Shown here: piece by piece, positions 40,090 to 48,344 of the stretch | Numbering within the stretch: position 1 is the stretch's first letter | Layout: each line of letters opens with the position of its first letter | Source: Georgenia muralis | Lineage (GTDB): Bacteria > Actinomycetota > Actinomycetes > Actinomycetales > Actinomycetaceae | Length of the DNA stretch: 64,000 bases | Assembly (NCBI RefSeq): GCF_003814705.1 | Contig: NZ_RKRA01000001.1 | Coordinates: 2,914,001-2,978,000, forward strand | Reading direction: 5' to 3' | Notes under the pieces: generated by a model | Seen by the model: only the letters and a program-made list of their open reading frames with translations | The model's database searches: none | Told to the model about the DNA's origin: nothing | Translations under genes and position numbers: made by a program

Positions 40090-41517
40090 ATGCGTAGAGC
40101 GAAGATCGTGTGCACCCTCGGACCGGCCACCGCGTCGGCCGAGAAGGTCCAGGAGCTGGTGGATGCCGGCATGGACGTCGCCCGGATCAACCGCAGCCAC
40201 GGGGCGGTGGAGGAGCACGAGGCGGTCTACCGCAACGTGCGTGCCGCCGCGCAGGCCTCCGGCCGCGCGGTTGCGGTCCTCGTCGACCTCCAGGGCCCGA
40301 AGATCCGGCTGGGCAAGTTCGCCCCCCAGGAGAAGGTCGAGCTCAAGGAGGGCGACACCTTCACCATCACCACCGAGGACGTCCCCGGCACCGCCGAGCT
40401 CGCCTCGACCACGTTCAAGGGCCTGCCCGGTGACTGCAAGCCCGGCGACCGCATCCTCATCGACGACGGCAAGGTCGCGGTGCGGGTCCTCGAGGTCGAC
40501 GGCCCCCGCGTCGTCACCCGTGTCGAGGTCGCCGGCCCCGTCTCCAACCACAAGGGCCTCAACCTCCCCGGCGTGGCCGTCTCCGTCCCGGCCCTGTCCG
40601 AGAAGGACAAGGACGACCTGCGCTGGGCCCTCAAGGTCGGCGCCGACGTCATCGCCCTGTCGTTCGTGCGCAACGCCTCGGACATCGACGGCGTGCGCGC
40701 GATCATGGACGAGGTCGGCCGTCGCGTGCCGGTCATCGCCAAGGTCGAGAAGCCCCAGGCCGTGGAGAACCTCGTCGAGATCGTCGACGCCTTCGACGGC
40801 ATCATGGTCGCCCGCGGCGACCTCGGCGTCGAGCTGCCCCTCGAGCAGGTCCCGCTGGTGCAGAAGCGCGCCATCGAGCTCGCCCGCCGCAACGCCAAGC
40901 CCGTCATCGTCGCGACGCAGATGCTCGAGTCGATGATCACCAGCCCGCGCCCCACCCGCGCCGAGGCCTCCGACGTCGCCAACGCCATCCTCGACGGCGC
41001 CGACGCGGTCATGCTCTCCGGCGAGACGTCCGTGGGTGACTTCCCGATCGAGACCGTGCGCACCATGGCCCGCATCGTGGAGAACACCGAGGAGAACGGC
41101 GGCGAGCGGATCGCGCCGCTGGGGTCCTCCCCGCACACGCGCGGCGGCGTCATCACCCGCGCCGCGGCCGAGATCGGCGAGATGCTCGAGGTGAAGTACC
41201 TCGTGACCTTCACCGAGTCCGGCGACTCCGCCCGCCGCATGTCGCGCCTGCGCTCGCCCATCCCGCTGCTCGCCTTCACCCCGAGCACCGACACCCGCAA
41301 CCGGCTCGCGCTGAGCTGGGGCGTGCAGACCTACACCGTGCCCTCGGTCACCCACACCGACGACATGGTCAACCAGGTCGACCAGCTCCTCCAGACCACC
41401 GGCCTGGCGGACGAGGGCGACCGTGTCGTCATCGTCGCGGGCATGCCGCCCGGCACCGTGGGGTCGACCAACTCGATCCGCGTGCACAAGATCGGCGAGA
41501 CCTACACCAAGGCCTGA
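40090..41517 (+). CDS. pyk: pyruvate kinase
   Basis: Makes pyruvate and ATP from phosphoenolpyruvate. 475 residues. Substrate and metal residues are in MRRAKIVCTLGPA (Arg), ARINRSHG (Asn, Ser), VDLQGPKIRLG (Asp, Lys), IAKVEKPQAVENL (catalytic Lys), IMVARGDLGVELP (Glu/Asp Mg ligands) and ATQMLESMITSPRPTRAEASDVANAI. The allosteric C-terminal domain is complete. The N-x-S-H motif reads NRSHG rather than the NFSHG of E. coli, a variant I have seen in actinobacteria. Confidence 0.97.
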   Translation: MRRAKIVCTLGPATASAEKVQELVDAGMDVARINRSHGAVEEHEAVYRNVRAAAQASGRAVAVLVDLQGPKIRLGKFAPQEKVELKEGDTFTITTEDVPGTAELASTTFKGLPGDCKPGDRILIDDGKVAVRVLEVDGPRVVTRVEVAGPVSNHKGLNLPGVAVSVPALSEKDKDDLRWALKVGADVIALSFVRNASDIDGVRAIMDEVGRRVPVIAKVEKPQAVENLVEIVDAFDGIMVARGDLGVELPLEQVPLVQKRAIELARRNAKPVIVATQMLESMITSPRPTRAEASDVANAILDGADAVMLSGETSVGDFPIETVRTMARIVENTEENGGERIAPLGSSPHTRGGVITRAAAEIGEMLEVKYLVTFTESGDSARRMSRLRSPIPLLAFTPSTDTRNRLALSWGVQTYTVPSVTHTDDMVNQVDQLLQTTGLADEGDRVVIVAGMPPGTVGSTNSIRVHKIGETYTKA

Positions 41518-41533
41518 CCGGTCCGACCGCCCA

Positions 41534-41557
41534 GCCCCGCCACCTCGGTGGCGGGGC
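41534..41557 (+). terminator. hairpin terminator after pyk
   Basis: 11-bp perfect stem (gccccgccacc) with a 2-nt nominal loop, 16 nt after the pyk stop and before the tRNA gene. Confidence 0.75.
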
Positions 41558-41604
41558 CGCGTCGTCGGCGGACGGCGGCGGGGCGATACCCTGACCGCCG
41601 AGAC

Positions 41605-41686
41605 GCTCCTGTGGTGGAACTGGCAGACACACCGCACTCAAAATGCGGCGCCGAGAGGCGTGCGGGTTCGAGTCCCGCCGGGAGCA
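41605..41686 (+). tRNA. tRNA-Leu (anticodon CAA)
   Basis: Class II tRNA of 82 nt. The acceptor stem GCTCCTG pairs with CGGGAGC, and the discriminator is A. The D arm is ggtggaactggcagacac, the anticodon stem-loop CCGCA-CTCAAAA-TGCGG gives anticodon CAA. A variable arm (cgccgagaggcg) and T arm GCGGGTTCGAGTCCCGC follow. CCA is only partly encoded (CC then G). A TACCCT box lies 12 nt upstream. Confidence 0.95.
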
Positions 41687-41820
41687 CCGTGCCGTCTGTG
41701 ACGGGCCCGTTCCGCCCCCACCGGCGCCAGGTGGGCTCGGGTGTGACGGACCCCACGTCCGGACATGTCGGCGGATGGTCCGAAGGGGGTGCCCGGCACC
41801 CCGATGATGTCCCGGTGTCG

Positions 41821-43902
41821 ATGACGCCCGAGCGGGCCGGCGAGTGGCGCACCGCGATCCCGTCGCGCCGGTGGGCGGTCGCGCTGATCGTGGCGTGGGC
41901 GGCGGCGTTCGCGGTCTCCGTGGTGACGGACACCGGGCCCTGCTCGCCGGCGGACCCGAGCGTGTGCGGACCCGACACGGGTTTCGCCGTCTTCCTGGTC
42001 CCGCTCCTCGCGACGCCGGTGCTGCTCTGGCTGCGGCCGGTCCTCGGGGCAGCGGCCGGTGTGGTGTTCGCCGTCGGTGACGTCGCCCTGGACGACCACC
42101 TCCCGGCCAACGTGGCGTTCGGGCTGGTCGGCGCCGGCTGCGCCGTCCACCTCTGGCGGATCCTCAGCGGCCGGCGCCGCCAGCGGCTGCTGACCGCGGG
42201 CGACCGGGTGCCGGGACCCGTGTCGGAGCACGCCCAGCCCGACTCGTGGGACCTGGTGCGCGTGGGCGCGGCGGGGCTCCTGCTCCTCGGCGCGCTCGGC
42301 CTGGCGGGCTGGTACGCAAAGAGCGTGGCGGTCGAGGAGGACCGGCTGGCCCGCTCGGTGGTGGTCGACGGCGATGTCGCGGCCGTCGACGACGTCGACT
42401 ACCTGCTCGACGTCGCGCTCGGCGACGGCGGCGCCCGGCGGACGGTGACCGTGCCCGTCCTGGAACCGACGGACCACACCGTCGGTGCGAGCGTCCCGGT
42501 GCTCCTCGACCCTGCCGCGCCCGACCGGTCCACCCTCGTGGCCGAGCCGCCGGACCACACCGGCTGGCTGAGCGCCGCCCTCGGCGCCGCGACGGCCGCG
42601 GCGCTGCTGCTGGTGGCCGAGGTCAGGCGGCGGCGAGCCGTGCGGGAGCTGTGGGTAGGCGGCGCGCCGCGGAGCGAGGTCGTCGTCCTTCCGGACGGGT
42701 CCGGGTCGGTGATGCTCCTGCCGGTGGGCGGGGCCGGCGGCTCGGGCGGGCGCCACGCGCTCCGGCCCCTCGGCCGGGTTTCCGTCGCCTTCGCCGTGCC
42801 GCGGGCGTCGGACGACTCAGCCGTCGACGCCGGTGGCGAGCCCGACGCCGACGGCGAGCCCGATGTCGACGGCGAGCCCGACGTCGACGGCGCCACGTAC
42901 GCCGACGGCCCAGGCGTCGACGGCGCCACGTACGCCGATGGCCCAGGTCCTGACGACGAGCTCGATCTCGAGACCACGCGCCGGCTCGAGGCCGAGGCCG
43001 TCGCGCTGTTCGGGCAGGTCTGGCGCGACGAGGTGCACTGGACCGCGATGCTCGACGACGACGACCTCGCCGGGCTCGAGGTGCCGGTCGAGCAGTCCGC
43101 AACGGTCGTCGGCAGCCTCCACGAGGGCGGCTACGTCCTGGTGGTCACCGAGCACGAGGTTCTCGTGCCCGACGGTCCGGTCCGTCCTGCGACCGACGGC
43201 GGGTGGCAGGAGCGTGGTGCGGCCGCCGGCCGTGGGGCGCTCGACGCCCTGCGGCGCACCGTCACCGGCGCGGACGCGGACGGCGACGCCGTCGTCCCTG
43301 CCGATCCCGGGTCCATTCGGGAGGAGGGGCCACCTGGCCACGCGGTGGCGCCTGGCCCGGTGACCGGCACGGTCGTCGTCGGCACGACGCAGGCGCGGCG
43401 CGCCGTCGGCGTCGCCCTCGTGCTGGCGGGCCTGCTCGGCGGGCCTGCCTGGGTGCGCTGGATGACCGAGGGCGACTGGTTCCAGGCCCTGTCCGCCGCG
43501 TTCGCCGCCGTGACCGTCCTGCTGGCCGGGGCGCGACGGGCCCTGACCGAGGTGCGGGGGGAGTCGTCCGGCCTCACCGTCGTCACGGGGACGTGGCGGT
43601 ACCAGGTGCCCTGGCCGTCCTTCCACGGCGTCCGGCGCGACGGGACCGGTCTCTGGCTCGCCTGGGAGCCGTTCACCGAGGTCGAGCTGCCCGCCGTCAC
43701 CGGCGGCACGGACGCCGGGCGACGTGCCGAGGACCTCGCACGCGCTCTCGCCGGGCTGGCCGCCCACGCCGGGCGGGCTGCCGGGGCGGAGGCAACCGTC
43801 CGACCCGGACACCCCGGGCCGGCGGTCCGGCGTGAGCCGGGTCCCGCACTCGCGCTCCTCGTCCTGCTCGTGGTCGGGGTCGCCGCTGCGTGGTGGGCCT
43901 GA
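41821..43902 (+). CDS. large membrane protein, DUF3592/PH-like domains
   Basis: 693 residues from ATG 41821 (a GTG two codons upstream is equally possible). N-terminal half: about four transmembrane segments (ALIVAWAAAFAVSVV, FLVPLLATPVLLWL, LLLLGALGLAGWYA, AALGAATAAALLLV). Between the third and fourth lies an extracytoplasmic domain (VVVDGDVAAVDDVDYLLDV) that looks like DUF3592. A repetitive Asp/Gly insert follows, then two more transmembrane segments. The C-terminal WRYQVPWPSFHGVRR and GLWLAWEPFTEVELP are PH-domain-like. No function can be assigned. It begins 134 bp after the tRNA-Leu gene. Two domain guesses are from pattern only. Confidence 0.7.
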   Translation: MTPERAGEWRTAIPSRRWAVALIVAWAAAFAVSVVTDTGPCSPADPSVCGPDTGFAVFLVPLLATPVLLWLRPVLGAAAGVVFAVGDVALDDHLPANVAFGLVGAGCAVHLWRILSGRRRQRLLTAGDRVPGPVSEHAQPDSWDLVRVGAAGLLLLGALGLAGWYAKSVAVEEDRLARSVVVDGDVAAVDDVDYLLDVALGDGGARRTVTVPVLEPTDHTVGASVPVLLDPAAPDRSTLVAEPPDHTGWLSAALGAATAAALLLVAEVRRRRAVRELWVGGAPRSEVVVLPDGSGSVMLLPVGGAGGSGGRHALRPLGRVSVAFAVPRASDDSAVDAGGEPDADGEPDVDGEPDVDGATYADGPGVDGATYADGPGPDDELDLETTRRLEAEAVALFGQVWRDEVHWTAMLDDDDLAGLEVPVEQSATVVGSLHEGGYVLVVTEHEVLVPDGPVRPATDGGWQERGAAAGRGALDALRRTVTGADADGDAVVPADPGSIREEGPPGHAVAPGPVTGTVVVGTTQARRAVGVALVLAGLLGGPAWVRWMTEGDWFQALSAAFAAVTVLLAGARRALTEVRGESSGLTVVTGTWRYQVPWPSFHGVRRDGTGLWLAWEPFTEVELPAVTGGTDAGRRAEDLARALAGLAAHAGRAAGAEATVRPGHPGPAVRREPGPALALLVLLVVGVAAAWWA
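42835..42950 (+). repeat. in-frame repeats in the membrane protein gene
   Basis: Three 18-bp units encode GEPDVD-type hexapeptides, followed by two units of about 30 bp encoding VDGATYADGPG. These form a disordered acidic linker. Confidence 0.8.
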
Positions 43903-44001
43903 GCCGGCCGCGACGGCCGTGAGTACGCAGGTCAGCGGAACTGCAGGAGCCGCGAGACCTACGTCACGAGCGTGCGCCGGTCAGGCGTCGGCGGCGGGAT
44001 A

Positions 44002-44007
44002 TACCCT
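44002..44007 (+). promoter_or_regulatory. -10 element of the ANTAR regulator (TACCCT)
   Basis: TACCCT, 6 nt before the GTG at 44014; leaderless arrangement. Confidence 0.5.
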
Positions 44008-44013
44008 GATCCT

Positions 44014-44676
44014 GTGACCGAGAACGAGAAGGACGCCCCCACCAGCACGGACGAGCTCGAGCTGCCCGGCCCGGAGGCGGGAGCGGCTGAGGAGCGCACG
44101 CGCGCCCACCGCGTCGTCGTGGCGGAGGACGAGACCCTCATCCGCCTCGACATCGTCGAGTCGCTCACCGAGGCGGGCTTCGACGTCGTCGGGGAGGCCG
44201 CCGACGGCGAGGCCGCGGTGCGCCTGGCCACCGAGCTCGAGCCCGACGTCGTCGTCATGGACGTCAAGATGCCCGTCATGGACGGCATCACCGCCGCCGA
44301 GCGCATCATCGCCAACCGCACCTGCGCCGTCGTCATGCTCACCGCGTTCTCCCAGAAGGAGCTCGTGGAGCGGGCGCGCGACGCCGGGGCCATGGCGTAC
44401 GTGGTCAAGCCCTTCACCCCGGCCGACCTCCTGCCCGCGGTCGAGATCGCCATCTCCCGGCACCAGGAGATCACCTCCCTCGAGGCCGAGGTGGCCTCCC
44501 TGTCGGAGCAGTTCGAGACCCGCAAGCGCGTCGACCGCGCCAAGGGTCTGCTCATGACGAAGATGGGCCTGAGCGAGCCCGAGGCGTTCCGCTGGATCCA
44601 GAAGACCTCCATGGACCGCCGCCTCACCATGCGCGAGGTGGCCGACGCCGTCATCGAGCAGGTCGGCGCCCGCTAG
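44014..44676 (+). CDS. pdtaR: ANTAR-domain response regulator (PdtaR-like)
   Basis: 220-residue two-component regulator. After a disordered 30-residue start comes a receiver domain (VVVAEDETLIRLDI acidic pair; phospho-Asp in VVVMDVKMP near residue 87; Thr/Lys in MLTAFSQ and VVKPFTP). A coiled coil and an ANTAR RNA-binding domain follow (KRVDRAKGLLMTKMGLSEPEAFRWIQ). ANTAR proteins bind paired hexaloop hairpins and prevent transcription termination. The partner kinase is not in the window. The order next to polA resembles Mycobacterium. Confidence 0.93.
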   Translation: MTENEKDAPTSTDELELPGPEAGAAEERTRAHRVVVAEDETLIRLDIVESLTEAGFDVVGEAADGEAAVRLATELEPDVVVMDVKMPVMDGITAAERIIANRTCAVVMLTAFSQKELVERARDAGAMAYVVKPFTPADLLPAVEIAISRHQEITSLEAEVASLSEQFETRKRVDRAKGLLMTKMGLSEPEAFRWIQKTSMDRRLTMREVADAVIEQVGAR

Positions 44677-44695
44677 GACCCCCGGCTCACTCCGT

Positions 44696-44735
44696 CCGAC
44701 GGCCCGGACCCCGCCACGGGGTGCCGGGCCGTCGG
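44696..44735 (+). terminator. hairpin terminator after the ANTAR regulator
   Basis: ccgacggcccgg pairs with ccgggccgtcgg, and the enclosed accccg/cggggt extends the stem; 20 nt after the stop. Confidence 0.8.
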
Positions 44736-44773
44736 CGTCCGCGGGGGTCCCGCGACCGGACCGAGACCTCGAG

Positions 44774-44822
44774 TTCACGGGCCGGACACACCGAGAAGCC
44801 GATCTTCACGGGCCGGACACAC
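44774..44822 (+). promoter_or_regulatory. direct repeats upstream of livK
   Basis: ttcacgggccggacacac occurs at 44774-44791 and exactly again at 44805-44822, 31 bp apart (about three helical turns), roughly 80-130 nt before the livK start. They are candidate operator sites, or a slippage repeat. Confidence 0.5.
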
Positions 44823-44900
44823 AGGGACACAGGGCGGATACACGGGCTTCCTACGGTGGCGGTACGGGCGGGCCCCGCCCACGTCCACCAGGAGGAACGC

Positions 44901-46166
44901 ATGATCCGCAGGAGCTCTGCCGTCCGCACGTCGGCCCTGGCCGTGGCCGTCGCCCTCACCCTCGCCGCGTGCGGGGCTGCCGAGGGCGACGACGTCGGCG
45001 CCGCCACCGACGAGGCTGCCTCGTCCGAGGGGCTGGTCCTGGGCACCCTGCTGCCCCAGACCGGTTCGCTGTCGCAGCTCGGTCCGCCGGAGATCGCCGG
45101 CGTGGACCTGGCCGTGGAGGAGATCAACGAGGCCGGCGGCGTCCTGGGCGCCGACGTCTCGGTCTCCCACAAGGACTCCTCCGACGCCGACAACGCCCAG
45201 GTGGCCACGCAGTCCGTGACCGAGCTCGTCAGCGAGGACGTCGCCGTCATCATCGGCGCCGCCTCCTCGCAGGTGACGCTCAACGTCATCGACGACGTCG
45301 TCGGCGCCGAGATCGTCATGGTCTCCCCGGCGAACACCTCCGCAACGCTGTCCGGGTACAGCGAGTACTTCTTCCGCACCGCCCCGCCGGACACGGTCCA
45401 GGGCGACGTCCTGGGGAACCTCATCCTCGGCGACGGCCACGCCAACCTCGGCATCCTGGTCTTCAACGAGGACTACGGCACCGGTCTGCGCGACGTCGTC
45501 CAGGGCGTCGTCGAGGGCGCCGGCGGCACGGTCACCTACGGCGGGCCCGGCGAGGAGTTCGACCCGACCGAGCAGAACTTCTCCACGATCGTCGGCAACG
45601 CGCTGGGGACCGCACCCGACGCCGTCGCGATCATCGCGTTCACCACCCAGACCCCGCTCATCATCGCCGAGCTCGTCAACCAGGGCTTCGACATGTCGAA
45701 GGTCTACTTCGTCGACGGCAACCTTCAGAACTTCGGCGACGACTTCGACCCCGGCACCCTCGAGGGCGCCCAGGGCACCCAGCCCGGAGTGTTCCCCTCC
45801 GACGAGTTCCGTGAGCGTCTCATGGGGGTGGACCCCGAGCTCGCGGACTTCAACTACGCGGCGGAGTCCTACGACGCCACCATGCTCGCCGCCCTCGCCG
45901 CGGTGCGCGGCGACGGCACGGACGGCCCGACGATCCAGGCCAACATGGCGGCCGTCTCCGGCGCCGAGGGCGGCACGGAGTGCGCCGGGTTCGAGGAGTG
46001 CGCGGCGCTGCTCGAGGACGGCGAGGAGATCGTCTACCAGGCTGTCTCCGGCGTCGGGCCCTTCAACGCGGAGAACGACCCCTCCGCTGCGAACATCGGT
46101 GTCTACCTCTTCGACGGCGAGAACAACAACTCCTTCCAGCGCGTGGAGTTCGGCGAGATCGGCTGA
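44901..46166 (+). CDS. livK: branched-chain amino-acid ABC substrate-binding lipoprotein
   Basis: 421-residue periplasmic-binding-fold lipoprotein (lipobox LTLAACG, Cys24) of the LivJ/LivK (type I) class. The start of the mature domain is LVLGTLLPQTGSLSQLGPPEIAGVDLAVEEINEAGG, the diagnostic pattern; the two lobes follow. AGGAGGAACGC precedes the ATG. The exact ligand (branched-chain amino acid, amide or urea-like) cannot be fixed. It is unusual that the permease and ATPase genes are on the opposite strand, converging from downstream. Confidence 0.92.
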   Translation: MIRRSSAVRTSALAVAVALTLAACGAAEGDDVGAATDEAASSEGLVLGTLLPQTGSLSQLGPPEIAGVDLAVEEINEAGGVLGADVSVSHKDSSDADNAQVATQSVTELVSEDVAVIIGAASSQVTLNVIDDVVGAEIVMVSPANTSATLSGYSEYFFRTAPPDTVQGDVLGNLILGDGHANLGILVFNEDYGTGLRDVVQGVVEGAGGTVTYGGPGEEFDPTEQNFSTIVGNALGTAPDAVAIIAFTTQTPLIIAELVNQGFDMSKVYFVDGNLQNFGDDFDPGTLEGAQGTQPGVFPSDEFRERLMGVDPELADFNYAAESYDATMLAALAAVRGDGTDGPTIQANMAAVSGAEGGTECAGFEECAALLEDGEEIVYQAVSGVGPFNAENDPSAANIGVYLFDGENNNSFQRVEFGEIG

Positions 46167-46214
46167 CCAAGGCGCGCGGCGCGAGCGGTTCTCGCCGTGC
46201 TCTCCCCGCGCTCG

Positions 46215-46247
46215 CGACGGCGCCCGGTGGTTCACCGGGCGCCGTCG
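46215..46247 (+). terminator. hairpin terminator after livK
   Basis: Perfect 15-bp stem (cgacggcgcccggtg and its complement) with loop gtt, 48 nt after the livK stop. Confidence 0.85.
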
Positions 46248-46433
46248 TGTGTGCGCCGGCTCGCCGTCGGGGTGAGTTTCCGGGGCTGGCCTCGAGGCGC
46301 GTCTGCCGGTGCGGCTGCGTTGCTGGCCGGTGCGGCTGCGTTGCTGGCCGGGGCGGCTTCTTGCTGACGGGGGCGCTGCCTCGCCGCCGGTGCCTGATTC
46401 CGTCCGTCGCTGTCCGGCGGGCGCCACGAGTAA

Positions 46434-46485
46434 GCAGCCAACGGGTCGGGTCAGCTGGAGGTTCCCTGCTGACTGGCCCCGCCTG
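46434..46485. repeat. diverged copy of the dispersed hairpin element
   Basis: agccaacgggtcgggtcagc and, after 12 nt, gctgactggcccc resemble the minus-strand sequence of the elements at 57.07 and 57.23 kb (caacgggacgagtcagca ... tgctgactcgtcccgtt). Several stem positions are mismatched. Confidence 0.6.
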
Positions 46486-46560
46486 CTGCTGGTTCGGCGC
46501 GGAGGTACTGACTGGCTGCGGCCGGGGGGTCGCCGCGGGCCGGCGGGCGCGGCCCGATCG

Positions 46561-46690
46561 GCCGCGCCGGTCGGGCGGTGCCGCAGGAGCTAGCTCAGGC
46601 CGCGCCGGTCGGGCGGTGCCGCAGGAGCCAGCTCAGGCCGCGCCGGTCGGGCCGTGCCGCAGGAGGTTGCTCAGGCCTCGCCGGCCCGCA
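46561..46690 (-). repeat. 38-bp tandem repeat at the livF 3' end
   Basis: Period-38 units begin at 46561, 46599 and 46637, with a diverged fourth at 46675 that is the coding end of livF. Read on the minus strand, each unit holds ggcctga followed by a gc...tcctgcggcac spacer, so the livF end with its stop codon has been copied downstream. Confidence 0.85.
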
Positions 46691-47471
46691 CGGCGGCATC
46701 CTCGACGTCGGCGGCGAGGGTGCCCAGGTACAGCTCGACGACCTTGGGGTCGTCCATGAGCTCACGTCCGGGCCCGGAGTAGGCGTTCGTGCCCTGGTCG
46801 AGGACGTAGGCGCGGTCGCAGATCTGCAGCGCCCGGCGGGCGTTCTGCTCGACGATGACCACCGAGACACCGGCCTTGTTGATCTTCCGGGTGCGCAGGA
46901 ACGTCTCGTCCTGGCGCACGGGGGACAGGCCCGCGGAGGGCTCGTCGAGCAGCAGGACCGAGGGGTCCATCATCAACGCGCGGGCCATCGCGACCATCTG
47001 CCGTTCGCCGCCGGACAGCGACCCGGCCCGCTGACGGCGGCGCTCGCCGAGGTCGGGGAAGATCTCCACGACGGCGGCGAAGCGCTGGGCGAACCTCTTG
47101 GGCGCCTGGTAGACGCCCATCTGGAGGTTCTCCTCGATGGTCAGGCCGGGGAAGACGTTGTTGTTCTGGGGGACGAAGCCCACCCCCCGGCGCACGAGGC
47201 TGTCCGCCCGCTCGTTGGTGACGTCCTCGCCGTCGAGCGTGACCCGTCCGGATCGGACGGTCACCAGCCCGAACAGCGCCTTGAGGAGCGTGGACTTCCC
47301 GGCCCCGTTGGGTCCGATGATGCCCACCAGCTCACCGCGGTGCACCCGCAGGCTGCACCGTTCGAGGATGTTGACGCCCGGCAGGTAGCCCGCGACGAGC
47401 TCCTCGGCGGCCAGGAGCGGGGAGCCGTCGGGCTCGCCGAGGTGGACGGGGCGGGTCGGCGTCGTGGTCAT
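46671..47471 (-). CDS. livF: branched-chain amino-acid ABC ATPase
   Basis: 266-residue ATPase of the LivF type. Walker A GPNGAGKST, signature LSGGERQMVAMARALM, Walker B LLLDEPSAGLSP and switch His-region VVIVEQNARRAL (Gln-Asn, as usual in LivF). The ATG is 6 bp from the livG stop. The 3' end is repeated (see the 38-bp repeat), so the C-terminus AAVRAGEA may be recently altered. Confidence 0.94.
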   Translation of the reverse strand: MTTTPTRPVHLGEPDGSPLLAAEELVAGYLPGVNILERCSLRVHRGELVGIIGPNGAGKSTLLKALFGLVTVRSGRVTLDGEDVTNERADSLVRRGVGFVPQNNNVFPGLTIEENLQMGVYQAPKRFAQRFAAVVEIFPDLGERRRQRAGSLSGGERQMVAMARALMMDPSVLLLDEPSAGLSPVRQDETFLRTRKINKAGVSVVIVEQNARRALQICDRAYVLDQGTNAYSGPGRELMDDPKVVELYLGTLAADVEDAAVRAGEA

Positions 47472-47477
47472 CGGTCC

Positions 47478-48344
47478 TCAGTCCTGGAGCAGGGCGTCGT
47501 CGCCGAGGTCGGTGTCGTGGTGGGCGCCGAGGTAGGCGTCGACGACGGCCGGCTCACGCATGACCGAGTCGGCGGGGCCCTCGGCGACGATGCGCCCCTC
47601 GGCCATGACGACCACCCAGTCGGAGATGTGGCGCACCATGTGCATGTCGTGCTCGACGAAGAGGACGGTCATCCCCTCGTCGCGCAGGTCGGTGATGTGC
47701 GCGAGGAGGGACTGGGTCAGGGCCGGGTTCACCCCGGCCATCGGTTCGTCCAGCATGATCATCCGGGGCTCGGACATCAGGGCCCGCGCCATCTCGAGGA
47801 GCTTGCGCTGGCCGCCGGAGAGGCTGCCGGCGAAGTCGTCCTTCTTGGTGTCGAGCCGGAACCGCTCGAGCAGGGTCATGGCCCTGTCGGTGATGTCCCG
47901 CTCCCGTGCGCGCCACAGCCGGGGGACGAGCGCGACGGCGGGGTGCTCGCCGGGCTGGCGCGTGGCACCCAGGCGCATGTTCTCCAGCACCGTCATCCGG
48001 TTGAGCGCCTTGGTGAGCTGGAACGTCCGGACCATGCCCGAACGGGCGACCCGCGCCGCACCCAGGCGCTCGACCTGCCGGCCGTCGAACCACCACCGCC
48101 CCGAGCTCGGCCGGTCGAAGCCGGTGAGCAGGTTGAACAGGGTGGTCTTGCCCGCGCCGTTGGGCCCGATGAGTGCGGTGATCGCGTGTCGGGGGACCTC
48201 GAGGTGCTCGACGTCGACCGCGGTCATGCCCCCGAAGGAGCGCTTGACGTCGTCGACGACGAGGATCGGGTCCGGCTTGGCCGAGCCCGGGGCCCGCTCG
48301 GTGTGCGTGAGGTCCGCGCGGGGGCGGGTGGTGTCAACGGACAT
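47478..48344 (-). CDS. livG: branched-chain amino-acid ABC ATPase
   Basis: 288-residue ATPase of the LivG type. Walker A GPNGAGKTT, signature LSGGQRKLLEMARALM, Walker B MIMLDEPMAGVNP and VEHDMHMVRHISDWV, the conserved His after the switch. It has an N-terminal extension of about 30 residues before the ATPase core. Its start overlaps the livM end by 11 bp. Confidence 0.94.
   Translation of the reverse strand: MSVDTTRPRADLTHTERAPGSAKPDPILVVDDVKRSFGGMTAVDVEHLEVPRHAITALIGPNGAGKTTLFNLLTGFDRPSSGRWWFDGRQVERLGAARVARSGMVRTFQLTKALNRMTVLENMRLGATRQPGEHPAVALVPRLWRARERDITDRAMTLLERFRLDTKKDDFAGSLSGGQRKLLEMARALMSEPRMIMLDEPMAGVNPALTQSLLAHITDLRDEGMTVLFVEHDMHMVRHISDWVVVMAEGRIVAEGPADSVMREPAVVDAYLGAHHDTDLGDDALLQD

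Larger units (their letters stand above)
46167..46670. other. 504-bp intergenic region between livK and livF
   Basis: No gene. It contains a terminator (46215-46247), a duplicated cggtgcggctgcgttgctgg stretch near 46308-46345, a degenerate copy of the dispersed hairpin element at about 46434-46485, and the 38-bp tandem repeats abutting livF. Confidence 0.7.
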
